From the NCBI GenBank assembly GCA_900893395.1, contig CAAHFI010886230.1:1-23298 (forward strand): 23,298 nucleotides of DNA, in the 5' to 3' direction. The DNA is from Euglena gracilis (taxonomy: Eukaryota > Euglenozoa > Euglenophyceae > Euglenales > Euglenaceae). How positions within the stretch are numbered: position 1 is the stretch's first letter; every line of letters starts with the position of its first letter. This document shows positions 8,701-21,534 of this stretch, piece by piece. Position numbers and translations under genes: made by a program. Below the pieces are notes generated by a model that saw nothing but the letters and a program-made list of their open reading frames with translations, ran no database searches and was not told the origin of the DNA.

Positions 8701-11700
8701 GATTTCGGCCGAAAATCACCGAAAAATGACGTTCGTTGGGGCGTCCGTTACCAAAGTGCTATTTTGCGCCTCCCGGGCGGTAACTGCTGCGTTTTCCGCA
8801 CGCCCGCCGCGGGCAAAATTGCGCCTGTCCGCCGGCGCCCTTCGCAACAGTCAGGTAAAGGATCGCCGACCTCTAGCCGGGGCGGAGCGCTCGTTTTTGG
8901 AGCGCCGGCGCGTCCGATTTCGGCCGAAAATCACCGAAAAATGACGTTCGTTGGGGCGTCCGTTACCAAAGTGCTATTTTGCGCCTCCCGGGCGGTAACT
9001 GCTGCGTTTTCCGCACGCCCGCCGCGGGCAAAATTGCGCCTGTCCGCCCGGCGCCCTTCGCAACAGTCAGGTAAAGGATCGCCGACCTCTAGCCGGGGCG
9101 GAGCGCTCGTTTTTGGAGCGCCGGCGCGTCCGATTTCGGCCGAAAATCACCGAAAAATGACGTTCGTTGGGGCGTCCGTTACCAAAGTGCTATTTTGCGC
9201 CTCCCGGGCGGTAACTGCTGCGTTTTCCGCACGCCCGCCGCGGGCAAAATTGCGCCTGTCCGCCCGGCGCCCTTCGCAACAGTCAGGTAAAGGATCGCCG
9301 ACCTCTAGCCGGGGCGGAGCGCTCGTTTTTGGAGCGCCGGCGCGTCCGATTTCGGCCGAAAATCACCGAAAAATGACGTTCGTTGGGGCGTCCGTTACCA
9401 AAGTGCTATTTTGCGCCTCCCGGGCGGTAACTGCTGCGTTTTCCGCACGCCCGCCGCGGGCAAAATTGCGCCTGTCCGCCGGCGCCCTTCGCAACAGTCA
9501 GGTAAAGGATCGCCGACCTCTAGCCGGGGCGGAGCGCTCGTTTTTGGAGCGCCGGCGCGTCCGATTTCGGCCGAAAATCACCGAAAAATGACGTTCGTTG
9601 GGGCGTCCGTTACCAAAGTGCTATTTTGCGCCTCCCGGGCGGTAACTGCTGCGTTTTCCGCACGCCCGCCGCGGGCAAAATTGCGCCTGTCCGCCCGGCG
9701 CCCTTCGCAACAGTCAGGTAAAGGATCGCCGACCTCTAGCCGGGGCGGAGCGCTCGTTTTTGGAGCGCCGGCGCGTCCGATTTCGGCCGAAAATCACCGA
9801 AAAATGACGTTCGTTGGGGCGTCCGTTACCAAAGTGCTATTTTGCGCCTCCCGGGCGGTAACTGCTGCGTTTTCCGCACGCCCGCCGCGGGCAAAATTGC
9901 GCCTGTCCGCCGGCGCCCTTCGCAACAGTCAGGTAAAGGATCGCCGACCTCTAGCCGGGGCGGAGCGCTCGTTTTTGGAGCGCCGGCGCGTCCGATTTCG
10001 GCCGAAAATCACCGAAAAATGACGTTCGTTGGGGCGTCCGTTACCAAAGTGCTATTTTGCGCCTCCCGGGCGGTAACTGCTGCGTTTTCCGCACGCCCGC
10101 CGCGGGCAAAATTGCGCCTGTCCGCCGGCGCCCTTCGCAACAGTCAGGTAAAGGATCGCCGACCTCTAGCCGGGGCGGAGCGCTCGTTTTTGGAGCGCCG
10201 GCGCGTCCGATTTCGGCCGAAAATCACCGAAAAATGACGTTCGTTGGGGCGTCCGTTACCAAAGTGCTATTTTGCGCCTCCCGGGCGGTAACTGCTGCGT
10301 TTTCCGCACGCCCGCCGCGGGCAAAATTGCGCCTGTCCGCCCGGCGCCCTTCGCAACAGTCAGGTAAAGGATCGCCGACCTCTAGCCGGGGCGGAGCGCT
10401 CGTTTTTGGAGCGCCGGCGCGTCCGATTTCGGCCGAAAATCACCGAAAAATGACGTTCGTTGGGGCGTCCGTTACCAAAGTGCTATTTTGCGCCTCCCGG
10501 GCGGTAACTGCTGCGTTTTCCGCACGCCCGCCGCGGGCAAAATTGCGCCTGTCCGCCGGCGCCCTTCGCAACAGTCAGGTAAAGGATCGCCGACCTCTAG
10601 CCGGGGCGGAGCGCTCGTTTTTGGAGCGCCGGCGCGTCCGATTTCGGCCGAAAATCACCGAAAAATGACGTTCGTTGGGGCGTCCGTTACCAAAGTGCTA
10701 TTTTGCGCCTCCCGGGCGGTAACTGCTGCGTTTTCCGCACGCCCGCCGCGGGCAAAATTGCGCCTGTCCGCCCGGCGCCCTTCGCAACAGTCAGGTAAAG
10801 GATCGCCGACCTCTAGCCGGGGCGGAGCGCTCGTTTTTGGAGCGCCGGCGCGTCCGATTTCGGCCGAAAATCACCGAAAAATGACGTTCGTTGGGGCGTC
10901 CGTTACCAAAGTGCTATTTTGCGCCTCCCGGGCGGTAACTGCTGCGTTTTCCGCACGCCCGCCGCGGGCAAAATTGCGCCTGTCCGCCCGGCGCCCTTCG
11001 CAACAGTCAGGTAAAGGATCGCCGACCTCTAGCCGGGGCGGAGCGCTCGTTTTTGGAGCGCCGGCGCGTCCGATTTCGGCCGAAAATCACCGAAAAATGA
11101 CGTTCGTTGGGGCGTCCGTTACCAAAGTGCTATTTTGCGCCTCCCGGGCGGTAACTGCTGCGTTTTCCGCACGCCCGCCGCGGGCAAAATTGCGCCTGTC
11201 CGCCCGGCGCCCTTCGCAACAGTCAGGTAAAGGATCGCCGACCTCTAGCCGGGGCGAGCGCTCGTTTTTGGAGCGCCGGCGCGTCCGATTTCGGCCGAAA
11301 ATCACCGAAAAATGACGTTCGTTGGGGCGTCCGTTACCAAAGTGCTATTTTGCGCCTCCCGGGCGGTAACTGCTGCGTTTTCCGCACGCCCGCCGCGGGC
11401 AAAATTGCGCCTGTCCGCCCGGCGCCCTTCGCAACAGTCAGGTAAAGGATCGCCGACCTCTAGCCGGGGCGAGCGCTCGTTTTTGGAGCGCCGGCGCGTC
11501 CGATTTCGGCCGAAAATCACCGAAAAATGACGTTCGTTGGGGCGTCCGTTACCAAAGTGCTATTTTGCGCCTCCCGGGCGGTAACTGCTGCGTTTTCCGC
11601 ACGCCCGCCGCGGGCAAAATTGCGCCTGTCCGCCGGCGCCCTTCGCAACAGTCAGGTAAAGGATCGCCGACCTCTAGCCGGGGCGGAGCGCTCGTTTTTG

Positions 11701-13459
11701 GAGCGCCGGCGCGTCCGATTTCGGCCGAAAATCACCGAAAAATGACGTTCGTTGGGGCGTCCGTTACCAAAGTGCTATTTTGCGCCTCCCGGGCGGTAAC
11801 TGCTGCGTTTTCCGCACGCCCGCCGCGGGCAAAATTGCGCCTGTCCGCCCGGCGCCCTTCGCAACAGTCAGGTAAAGGATCGCCGACCTCTAGCCGGGGC
11901 GGAGCGCTCGTTTTTGGAGCGCCGGCGCGTCCGATTTCGGCCGAAAATCACCGAAAAATGACGTTCGTTGGGGCGTCCGTTACCAAAGTGCTATTTTGCG
12001 CCTCCCGGGCGGTAACTGCTGCGTTTTCCGCACGCCCGCCGCGGGCAAAATTGCGCCTGTCCGCCGGCGCCCTTCGCAACAGTCAGGTAAAGGATCGCCG
12101 ACCTCTAGCCGGGGCGAGCGCTCGTTTTTGGAGCGCCGGCGCGTCCGATTTCGGCCGAAAATCACCGAAAAATGACGTTCGTTGGGGCGTCCGTTACCAA
12201 AGTGCTATTTTGCGCCTCCCGGGCGGTAACTGCTGCGTTTTCCGCACGCCCGCCGCGGGCAAAATTGCGCCTGTCCGCCCGGCGCCCTTCGCAACAGTCA
12301 GGTAAAGGATCGCCGACCTCTAGCCGGGGCGAGCGCTCGTTTTTGGAGCGCCGGCGCGTCCGATTTCGGCCGAAAATCACCGAAAAATGACGTTCGTTGG
12401 GGCGTCCGTTACCAAAGTGCTATTTTGCGCCTCCCGGGCGGTAACTGCTGCGTTTTCCGCACGCCCGCCGCGGGCAAAATTGCGCCTGTCCGCCGGCGCC
12501 CTTCGCAACAGTCAGGTAAAGGATCGCCGACCTCTAGCCGGGGCGAGCGCTCGTTTTTGGAGCGCCGGCGCGTCCGATTTCGGCCGAAAATCACCGAAAA
12601 ATGACGTTTTGGGGCGTCCGTTACCAAAGTGCTATTTTGCGCCTCCCGGGCGGTAACTGCTGCGTTTTCCGCACGCCCGCCGCGGGCAAAATTGCGCCTG
12701 TCCGCCCGGCGCCCTTCGCAACAGTCAGGTAAAGGATCGCCGACCTCTAGCCGGGGCGGAGCGCTCGTTTTTGGAGCGCCGGCGCGTCCGATTTCGGCCG
12801 AAAATCACCGAAAAATGACGTTCGTTGGGGCGTCCGTTACCAAAGTGCTATTTTGCGCCTCCCGGGCGGTAACTGCTGCGTTTTCCGCACGCCCGCCGCG
12901 GGCAAAATTGCGCCTGTCCGCCGGCGCCCTTCGCAACAGTCAGGTAAAGGATCGCCGACCTCTAGCCGGGGCGGAGCGCTCGTTTTTGGAGCGCCGGCGC
13001 GTCCGATTTCGGCCGAAAATCACCGAAAAATGACGTTCGTTGGGGCGTCCGTTACCAAAGTGCTATTTTGCGCCTCCCGGGCGGTAACTGCTGCGTTTTC
13101 CGCACGCCCGCCGCGGGCAAAATTGCGCCTGTCCGCCCGGCGCCCTTCGCAACAGTCAGGTAAAGGATCGCCGACCTCTAGCCGGGGCGGAGCGCTCGTT
13201 TTTGGAGCGCCGGCGCGTCCGATTTCGGCCGAAAATCACCGAAAAATGACGTTCGTTGGGGCGTCCGTTACCAAAGTGCTATTTTGCGCCTCCCGGGCGG
13301 TAACTGCTGCGTTTTCGCACGCCCGCCGCGGGCAAAATTGCGCCTGTCCGCCGGCGCCCTTCGCAACAGTCAGGTAAAGGATCGCCGACCTCTAGCCGGG
13401 GCGGAGCGCTCGTTTTTGGAGCGCCGGCGCGTCCGATTTCGGCCGAAAATCACCGAAAA

Positions 13460-16400
13460 ATGACGTTCGTTGGGGCGTCCGTTACCAAAGTGCTATTTTG
13501 CGCCTCCCGGGCGGTAACTGCTGCGTTTTCCGCACGCCCGCCGCGGGCAAAATTGCGCCTGTCCGCCGGCGCCCTTCGCAACAGTCAGGTAAAGGATCGC
13601 CGACCTCTAGCCGGGGCGGCGCTCGTTTTTGGAGCGCCGGCGCGTCCGATTTCGGCCGAAAATCACCGAAAAATGACGTTCGTTGGGGCGTCCGTTACCA
13701 AAGTGCTATTTTGCGCCTCCCGGGCGGTAACTGCTGCGTTTTCCGCACGCCCGCCGCGGGCAAAATTGCGCCTGTCCGGCCGGCGCCCTTCGCAACAGTC
13801 AGGTAAAGGATCGCCGACCTCTAGCCGGGGCAGAGCGCTCGTTTTTGGAGCGCCGGCGCGTCCGATTTCGGCCGAAAACACCGAAAAATGACGTTTTGGG
13901 GCGTCCGTTACCAAAGTGCTATTTTGCGCCTCCCGGGCGGTAACTGCTGCGTTTTACGCACGCCCGCCGCGGGCAAAATTGCGCCTGTCCGCCGGCGCCC
14001 TTCGCAACAGTCAGGTAAAGGATCGCCGACCTCTAGCCGGGGCGGAGCGCTCGTTTTTGGAGCGCCGGCGCGTCCGATTTCGGCCGAAAATCACCGAAAA
14101 ATGACGTTCGGGGCGTCCGTTACCAAAGTGCTATTTTGCGCCTCCCGGCGGTAACCTGCGTTTTCCGCACGCCCGCCGCGGGCAAAATTGCGCCTGTCCG
14201 CCCGGCGCCCTTCGCAACAGTCAGGTAAAGGATCGCCGACCTCTAGCCGGGGCGAGCGCTCGTTTTTGGAGCGCCGGCGCGTCCGATTTCGGCCGAAAAT
14301 CACCGAAAAATGACGTTCGTTGGGGCGTCCGTTACCAAAGTGCTATTTTGCGCCTCCCGGGCGGTAACGCTGCGTTTTCCGCACGCCCGCCGCGGGCAAA
14401 ATTGCGCCTGTCCGCCCGGCGCCTTCGCAACAGTCAGGTAAAGGATCGCCGACCTCTAGCCGGGCGGAGCGCTCGTTTTTGGAGCGCCGGCGCGTCCGAT
14501 TTCGGCCGAAAATCACCGAAAAATGACGTTCGTTGGGGCGTCCGTTACCAAAGTGCTATTTTGCGCCTCCCGGGCGGTAACGCTGCGTTTTCCGCACGCC
14601 GCCGCGGGCAAAATTGCGCCTGTCCGCCCGCGCCCTTCGCAACAGTCAGGTAAAGGATCGCCGACCTCTAGCCGGGGCGAGCGCTCGTTTTTGGAGCGCC
14701 GGCGCGTCCGATTTCGGCCGAAAATCACCGAAAAATGACGTTCGTTGGGGCGTCCGTTACCAAAGTGCTATTTTGCGCCTCCCGGGCGGTAACTGCTGCG
14801 TTTTCCGCACGCCCGCCGCGGGCAAAATTGCGCCTGTCCGCCGGCGCCCTTCGCAACAGTCAGGTAAAGGATCGCCGACCTCTAGCCGGGCGGCGCTCGT
14901 TTTTGGAGCGCCGGCGCGTCCGATTTCGGCCGAAAATCACCGAAAAATGACGTTCGTTGGGGCGTCCGTTACCAAAGTGCTATTTTGCGCCTCCCGGGCG
15001 GTAACGCTGCGTTTTCCGCACGCCCGCCGCGGGCAAAATTGCGCCTGTCCGCCCGGCGCCCTTCGCAACAGTCAGGTAAAGGATCGCCGACCTCTAGCCG
15101 GGGCGGAGCGCTCGTTTTGGAGCGCCGGCGCGTCCGATTTCGGCCGAAAATCACCGAAAAATGACGTTCGTTGGGGCGTCCGTTACCAAAGTGCTATTTT
15201 GCGCCTCCCGGGCGGTAACTGCTGTTTTCGCACGCCCGCCGCGGGCAAAATTGCGCCTGTCCGCCCGCCCTTCGCAACAGTCAGGTAAAGGATCGCCGAC
15301 CTCTAGCCGGGGCGAGCGCTCGTTTTTGGAGCGCCGGCGCGTCCGATTTCGGCCGAAAATCACCGAAAAATGACGTTCGTTGGGCGTCCGTTACCAAAGT
15401 GCTATTTTGCGCCTCCCGGGCGGTAACGCTGCGTTTTCCGCACGCCCGCCGCGGGCAAAATTGCGCCTGTCCGCCCGGCGCCCTTCGCAACAGTCAGGTA
15501 AAGGATCGCCGACCTCTAGCCGGGAGCGCTCGTTTTTGGAGCGCCGGCGCGTCCATTTCGGCCGAAAATCACCGAAAAATGACGTTTTGGGGTCCGTTAC
15601 CAAAGTGCTATTTTGCGCCTCCCGGGCGTAACTGCTGCGTTTTCCGCACGCCCGCCGCGGGCAAAATTGCGCCTGTCCGGCGCCCTTCGCAACAGTCAGG
15701 TAAAGGATCGCCGACCTCTAGCCGGGGAGCGCTCGTTTTTGGAGCGCCGGCGCGTCCGATTTCGGCCGAAAATCACCGAAAAATGACGTTTTGGGCGTCC
15801 GTTACCAAAGTGCTATTTTGCGCCTCCCGGGCGGTAACGCTGCGTTTTCCGCACGCCCGCCGCGGGCAAAATTGCGCCTGTCCGCCCGGCGCCCTTCGCA
15901 ACAGTCAGGTAAAGGATCGCCGACCTCTAGCCGGGGCGGAGCGCTCGTTTTTGGAGCGCCGGCGCGTCCGATTTCGGCCGAAAATCACCGAAAAATGACG
16001 TTCGTTGGGCGTCCGTTACCAAAGTGCTATTTGCGCCTCCCGGCGGTAACTGCTGCGTTTTCCGCACGCCCGCCGCGGGCAAAATTGCGCCTGTCCGCCG
16101 GCGCCCTTCGCAACAGTCAGGTAAAGGATCGCCGACCTCTAGCCGGGGCGAGCGCTCGTTTTTGGAGCGCCGGCGCGTCCGATTTCGGCCGAAAACCGAA
16201 AAATGACGTTCGTTGGGCGTCCGTTACCAAAGTGCTATTTTGCGCCTCCCGGGCGTAACTGCTGCGTTTTCCGCACGCCCGCCGCGGCAAAATTGCGCCT
16301 GTCCGCCGCGCCCTTCGCAACAGTCAGGTAAAGGATCGCCGACCTCTACCGGGAGCGCTCGTTTTTGGAGCGCCGGCGCGTCCGATTTCGGCCGAAAATA

Positions 16401-19400
16401 CCGAAAAATGACGTTCGTTGGGGCGTCCGTTACCAAGTGCTATTTGCGCCTCCCGGGCGGTAACCTGCGTTTTCCGCACGCCCGCCGCGGGCAAAATTGC
16501 GCCTGTCCGGCCGGCGCCCTTCGCAACAGTCAGGTAAAGGATCGCCGACCTCTAGCCGGGCGGAGCGCTCGTTTTTGGAGCGCCGGCGCGTCCGATTTCG
16601 GCCGAAAATCACCGAAAAATGACGTTCTTGGGCGTCCGTTACCAAAGTGCTATTTTGCGCCTCCCGGGCGGTAACGCTGCTGCGTTTTCCGCACGCCCGC
16701 CGCGGCAAAATTGCGCCTGTCCGCCGGCGCCCTTCGCAACAGTCAGGTAAAGGATCGCCGACCTCTAGCCGGGGCGAGCGCTCGTTTTTGGAGCGCCGGC
16801 GCGTCCGATTTCGGCCGAAAATCACCGAAAAATGACGTTTTGGGGCGTCCGTTACCAAAGTGCTATTTTGCGCCTCCCGGGCGGTAACGCTGCGTTTTCC
16901 GCACGCCCGCCGCGGCAAAATTGCGCCTGTCCGCCGCGCCCTTCGCAACAGTCAGGTAAAGGATCGCCGACCTCTAGCCGGGCGGAGCGCTCGTTTTGGA
17001 GCGCCGGCGCGCCGATTTCGGCCGAAAATCACCGAAAATGACGTTTTGGCGTCCGTTACCAAAGTGCTATTTTGCGCCTCCGGGCGGTAACCTGCGTTTT
17101 CCGCACGCCCGCCGCGGGCAAAATTGCGCCTGTCCGCCGGCGCCCTTCGCAACAGTCAGGTAAAGGATCGCCGACCTCTAGCCGGGGGAGCGCTCGTTTT
17201 TGGAGCGCCGGCGCGTCCGATTTCGGCCGAAAATCACCGAAAAATGACGTTCGTTGGGCGTCCGTTACCAAAGTGCTATTTTGCGCCTCCCGGGCGGTAA
17301 CTGCTGCGTTTTCCGCACGCCCGCCGCGGCAAAATTGCGCCTGTCCGCCGGCGCCCTTCGCAACAGTCAGGTAAAGGATCGCCGACCTCTAGCCGGGGCG
17401 AGCGCTCGTTTTTGGAGCGCCGCGCGTCCGATTTCGGCCGAAAATCACCGAAAAATGACGTTTTTGGGGCGTCCGTTACCAAAGTGCTATTTGCGCCTCC
17501 CGGGCGGTAACTGCTGCGTTTTCCGCACGCCCGCCGCGGGCAAAATTGCGCCTGTCCGCCGCGCCTTCGCAACAGTCAGGTAAAGGATCGCCGACCTCTA
17601 GCCGGGGCGAGCGCTCGTTTTTGGAGCGCCGGCGCGTCCGATTTCGGCCGAAAATCACCGAAAAATGACGTTTGGGGCGTCCGTTACCAAAGTGCTATTT
17701 TGCGCCTCCCGGCGGTAACACTGCGTCCGCACGCCCGCCGCGGGCAAAATTGCGCCTGCCGCGCCCCTTCGCAACAGTCAGGTAAAGGATCGCCGACCTC
17801 TACCGGGGGAGCGCTCGTTTTTGGAGCGCCGGCGCGTCCGATTTCGGCCGAAAATCACCGAAAAATGACGTTCGTTGGGCGTCCGTTACCAAAGTGCTAT
17901 TTTGCGCCTCCCGGGCGGTAACGCTGCGTTTTCCGCACGCCCGCCGCGGGCAAAATTGCGCCTGTCCGGCGCGCCCTTCGCAACAGTCAGGTAAAGGATC
18001 GCCGACCTCTAGCCGGGGCAGAGCGCTCGTTTTTGGAGCGCCGGCGCGTCCGATTTCGGCCGAAAATCACCGAAAAATGACGTTTTTGGGGCGTCCGTTA
18101 CCAAAGTGCTATTTTGCGCCTCCGGGCGGTAACTGCTGCGTTTTCCACGCCCGCCGCGGCAAAATTGCGCCTGTCCGCGCCGGCCCTTCGCAACAGTCAG
18201 GTAAAGGATCGCCGACCTCTAGCCGGGGCGAGCGCTCGTTTTTGGCGCCGGCGCGTCCATTTCGGCCGAAAATCACCGAAAAATACGTTTTGGGGCGTCC
18301 GTTACCAAAGTGCTATTTTGCGCCTCCCGGGCGGTAACGCTGCGTTTTCCGCACGCCCGCCGCGGGCAAAATTGCGCCTGTCCGCCGGCGCCCTTCGCAA
18401 CAGTCAGGTAAAGGATCGCCGACCTCTAGCCGGGGGGAGCGCTCGTTTTTGGAGCGCCGGCGCGTCCGATTTCGGCCGAAAATCACCGAAAAATGACGTT
18501 TTTGGGGCGTCCGTTACCAAAGTGCTATTTTGCGCCTCCCGGGCGGTAACGCTGCGTTTTCGCACGCCCGCCGCGGGCAAAATTGCGCCTGTCCGCCCGG
18601 CGCCCTTCGCAACAGTCAGGTAAAGGATCGCCGACCTCTACCGGGAGCGCTCGTTTTTGAGCGCCCGCGTCCGATTTCGGCCGAAAAACCGAAAAATACG
18701 TTCGGGGCGTCCGTTACCAAAGTGCTATTTTGCGCCTCCCGGGCGGTAACTGCTGCGTTTTCCGCACGCCGCCGCGGGCAAAATTGCGCCTGTCCGCCGG
18801 CGCCCTTCGCAACAGTCAGGTAAAGGATCGCGACCTCTAGCCGGGGCAGGAGCGCTCGTTTTTGGAGCGCCGCGCGTCCGATTTCGGCCGAAAATCCCGA
18901 AAAATGACGTTCGTTTGGGGCGTCCGTTACCAAAGTGCTATTTTGCGCCTCCCGGCGGTAACCTGCGTTTTACGCACGCCCGCCGGGCAAAATTGCGCCT
19001 GTCCGGCCGGCCCTTCGCAACAGTCAGGTAAAGGATCGCCGACCTCTACCGGGGGAGCGCTCGTTTTTGGGCGCGGCGCGTCCGATTTCGGCCGAAAATC
19101 ACCGAAAAATGACGTTTTGGGGCGTCCGTTACCAAAGTGCTATTTTGCGCCTCCCGGGCGGTAACGCTGCGTTTTCCGCACGCCCGCCGCGGCAAAATTG
19201 CGCCTGTCCGGCCGGCGCCCTTCGCAACAGTCAGGTAAAGGATCGCCGACCTCTAGCCGGGGCGAGCGCTCGTTTTTGGAGCGCCGGCGCGTCCATTTCG
19301 GCCGAAAATCACCGAAAAATGACGTTTTGGGCGTCCGTTACCAAAGTGCTATTTTGCGCCTCCCGGGCGGTAACTGCTGCGTTCGCACCCCGCCGCGGCA

Positions 19401-20345
19401 AAATTGCGCCTGTCCGCCCGGCGCCCTTCGCAACAGTCAGGTAAAGGATCGCCGACCTCTACCGGGGGAGCGCTCGTTTTGGAGCGCCGGCGCGTCGATT
19501 TCGGCCGAAAATCACCGAAAAAATGACGTTTTTGGGCGTCCGTTACCAAAGTGCTATTTTGCGCCTCCCGGCGGTAACTGCTGCGTTTTCCGCACGCCCG
19601 CCGCGGGCAAAATTGCGCCTGTCCGGCCGGCGCCCTTCGCAACAGTCAGGTAAAGGATCGCCGACCTCTAGCCGGGGCGAGCGCTCGTTTTTGGAGCGCC
19701 GGCGCGTCCGATTTCGGCCGAAAATACCGAAAAACGCGTTGGGCGTCCGTTACCAAAGTGCTATTTTGCGCCTCCCGGGCGTAACGCTGCGTTTTCGCAC
19801 GCCCGCCGCGGGCAAAATTGCGCCTGTCCGCCGGCGCCCTTCGCAACAGTCAGGTAAAGGATCGCCGACCTCTACCGGGGCAGCGCTCGTTTTTGGAGCG
19901 CCGGCGCGTCCGATTTCGGCCGAAAATCACCGAAAAATGACGTTCGTTGGCGTCCGTTACCAAAGTGCTATTTTGCGCCTCCCGGGCGTAACGCTGCGTT
20001 TTCGCACGCCCGCCGCGGGCAAAATTGCGCCTGTCCGCCGGCGCCCTTCGCAACAGTCAGGTAAAGGATCGCCGACCTCTAGCCGGGCGGAGCGCTCGTT
20101 TTTGGAGCCGGCGCGTCCATTTCGGCCGAAATACCGAAAAATGACGTTTTGGGCGTCCGTTACCAAAGTGCTATTTTGCCCTCCCCGGTAACGCTGCGTT
20201 TCCGCACGCCCGCCGCGGGCAAAATTGCGCCTGTCCGCCGGCGCCCTTCGCAACAGTCAGGTAAAGGATCGCCGACCTCTAGCCGGGGCGGAGCGCTCGT
20301 TTTTGAGCGCCGGCGCGTCGATTTCGGCCGAAAATCACCGAAAAA
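13460..20345 (+). repeat. Right segment 1: copies with increasing small deletions
   Basis: Thirty-four units in the same orientation and order. Mean unit length falls from about 212 bp (14101-15161) to 209 bp (16203-17247) and 206 bp (18077-19108). Most changes are losses of one or two bases, frequently in G or C runs. Several recur in non-adjacent copies: TAACGCTGCG lacking a T, CTCTACCGG lacking a G, GTCCATTTCG lacking a G, GCGGCAAAA with a shortened G run, and GACGTTTTGG lacking CG. Substitutions are few, for example TTTTACGCACG near 13955 and the recurrent GTCCGGCCGG in the units at 13673, 16408, 19108 and 19523. No gene, mobile element or other sequence is inserted. The cause, array-edge decay or consensus error, cannot be decided from the sequence. 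Confidence 0.88.
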
Positions 20346-20486
20346 CTGACGTTCGTTGGGGCGTCCGTTACCAAAGTGCTATTTTGCGCCTCCCGGGCGG
20401 TAACGCTGCGTTTTCGCACGCCCGCCGCGGGCAAAATTGCGCCTGTCCGGCCGGCGCCCTTCGCAACAGTCAGGTAAAGGATCGCC

Positions 20487-20537
20487 GACCTCTAGCCGGC
20501 GCCCGGCTCCGAGCGCGGCCGAAAATCACCGAAAAAA
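20487..20537 (+). repeat. Monomer lacking the hairpin block
   Basis: Between GCCGG (20495-20499) and CGGCCGAAAA (from 20516) this copy has 16 bases where the consensus has 40. The left arm of the T-loop hairpin, its T-run and most of the following GC stretch are gone. This is the largest single internal loss I saw, in contrast with the one- and two-base losses elsewhere. It could be a slippage deletion or local assembly damage. Confidence 0.7.
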
Positions 20538-21342
20538 TGACGTCGGGGGCCCGTTACCAAAGTGCTATTTTTGCGCCTCCCGCGGTAACTGCTGCGTTTC
20601 CGCACGCCCGCCGCGGCAAAATGCGCCTGTCCGCCGGCGCCCTTCGCAACAGTCAGGTAAAGGATCGCCGACCTCTACCGGGGCGGAGCGCTCGTTTTGG
20701 AGCGCCGGCGCGTCCGATTTCGGCCGAAAATCACCGAAAAATGACGTTCGTTGGGCGTCCGTTACCAAAGTGCTATTTTGCGCCTCCGGCGGTAACTGCT
20801 GCGTTTTCCGCACGCCCGCGCGGGCAAAATTGCGCCTGTCCGCCCGGCGCCCTTCGCAACAGTCAGGTAAAGGATCGCCGACCTCTACCGGCAGCGCTCG
20901 GCCCGCGCGTCCATTTCGGCCGAAACACCGAAAAAACGTTTTTGGGGGCGTCCGTTACCAAAGTGCTATTTTGCGCCTCCCGGTAACACTGCGGTTTCCG
21001 CACGCCCGCGCGGCAAAATTGCGCCTGTCCGCCGGCGCCCTTCGCAACAGTCAGGTAAAGGATCGCCGACCTCTAGCCGGGGAGCGCTCGTTTTTGGAGC
21101 GCCGGCGCGTCCGATTTCGGCCGAAATCACCGAAAAAAGACGTTTTGGGCGTCCGTTACCAAAGTGCTATTTTGCGCCTCCCGGCGTAACTGCTGCGTTT
21201 TCCGCACGCCCGCCGCGGCAAAATTGCGCCTGTCCGCCGCGCCCTTCGCAACAGTCAGGTAAAGGATCGCGACCTCTAGCCGGGCGGAGCGCTCGTTTTT
21301 GGAGCGCCGGCGCGTCCGATTTCGGCCGAAAATCACCGAAAA

Positions 21343-21534
21343 TACGTCGTTGGGGGCTCCGTTACCAAAGTGCATTTTGCGCCTCCCGGCGAACGCTGCG
21401 TTTCCGCACGCCCGCCGCGGCAAAAATCGCCTGTCCCCGGGGCCCCGCAACATCAGGTAAAAGGATCCCGACCTCAGCCGGGCAGCGCTCCTTTGGCGCC
21501 CGGCGCGTCCAATTTCGGCCGAAAATCACCGAAA
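21343..21534 (+). repeat. Most heavily altered monomer
   Basis: This copy shows deletions, added bases and substitutions together, notably between 21421 and 21500 where runs of C and G and the CAGGTAAAGG motif are disturbed. Its neighbours on both sides are better preserved. The order of recognisable blocks is unchanged, so it remains a full but damaged unit and not an insertion of other sequence. Confidence 0.65.

Larger units (their letters stand above)
2063..13459 (+). repeat. Homogeneous core: 53 nearly identical copies
   Basis: Mean spacing between unit starts from 2277 to 13246 is 215.1 bp over 51 units. Apart from the C-run and the G/A site, I saw only three differences: one C missing before the CGCACG of the units at 3786 and 13246, and the CG-less GACGTTTTGGGG in the unit at 12601. 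Roughly half the copies have two C and half three C at the C-run. At the G/A site about 30 copies read GGGGCGGAG, 16 read GGGGCGAG, four read GGGGCAGAG (units 3570, 4215, 4858, 5718), two read GGGGCAGCG (4430, 7007) and one is GGGGGAG (5934). Such uniformity implies recent amplification or efficient homogenisation, or else a consensus smoothed by the assembler. I see no regular multi-monomer (higher-order) period. Confidence 0.9.

Noticed and set aside
8119-9591. Open frame of 490 codons, and many others of 60 to 345 codons on both strands, as protein genes
   Set aside because: They are the same satellite unit read in rotating phases. Neighbouring units differ by one-base indels that shift the frame, overlapping frames are open at once, and no protein family or start signal is recognisable.
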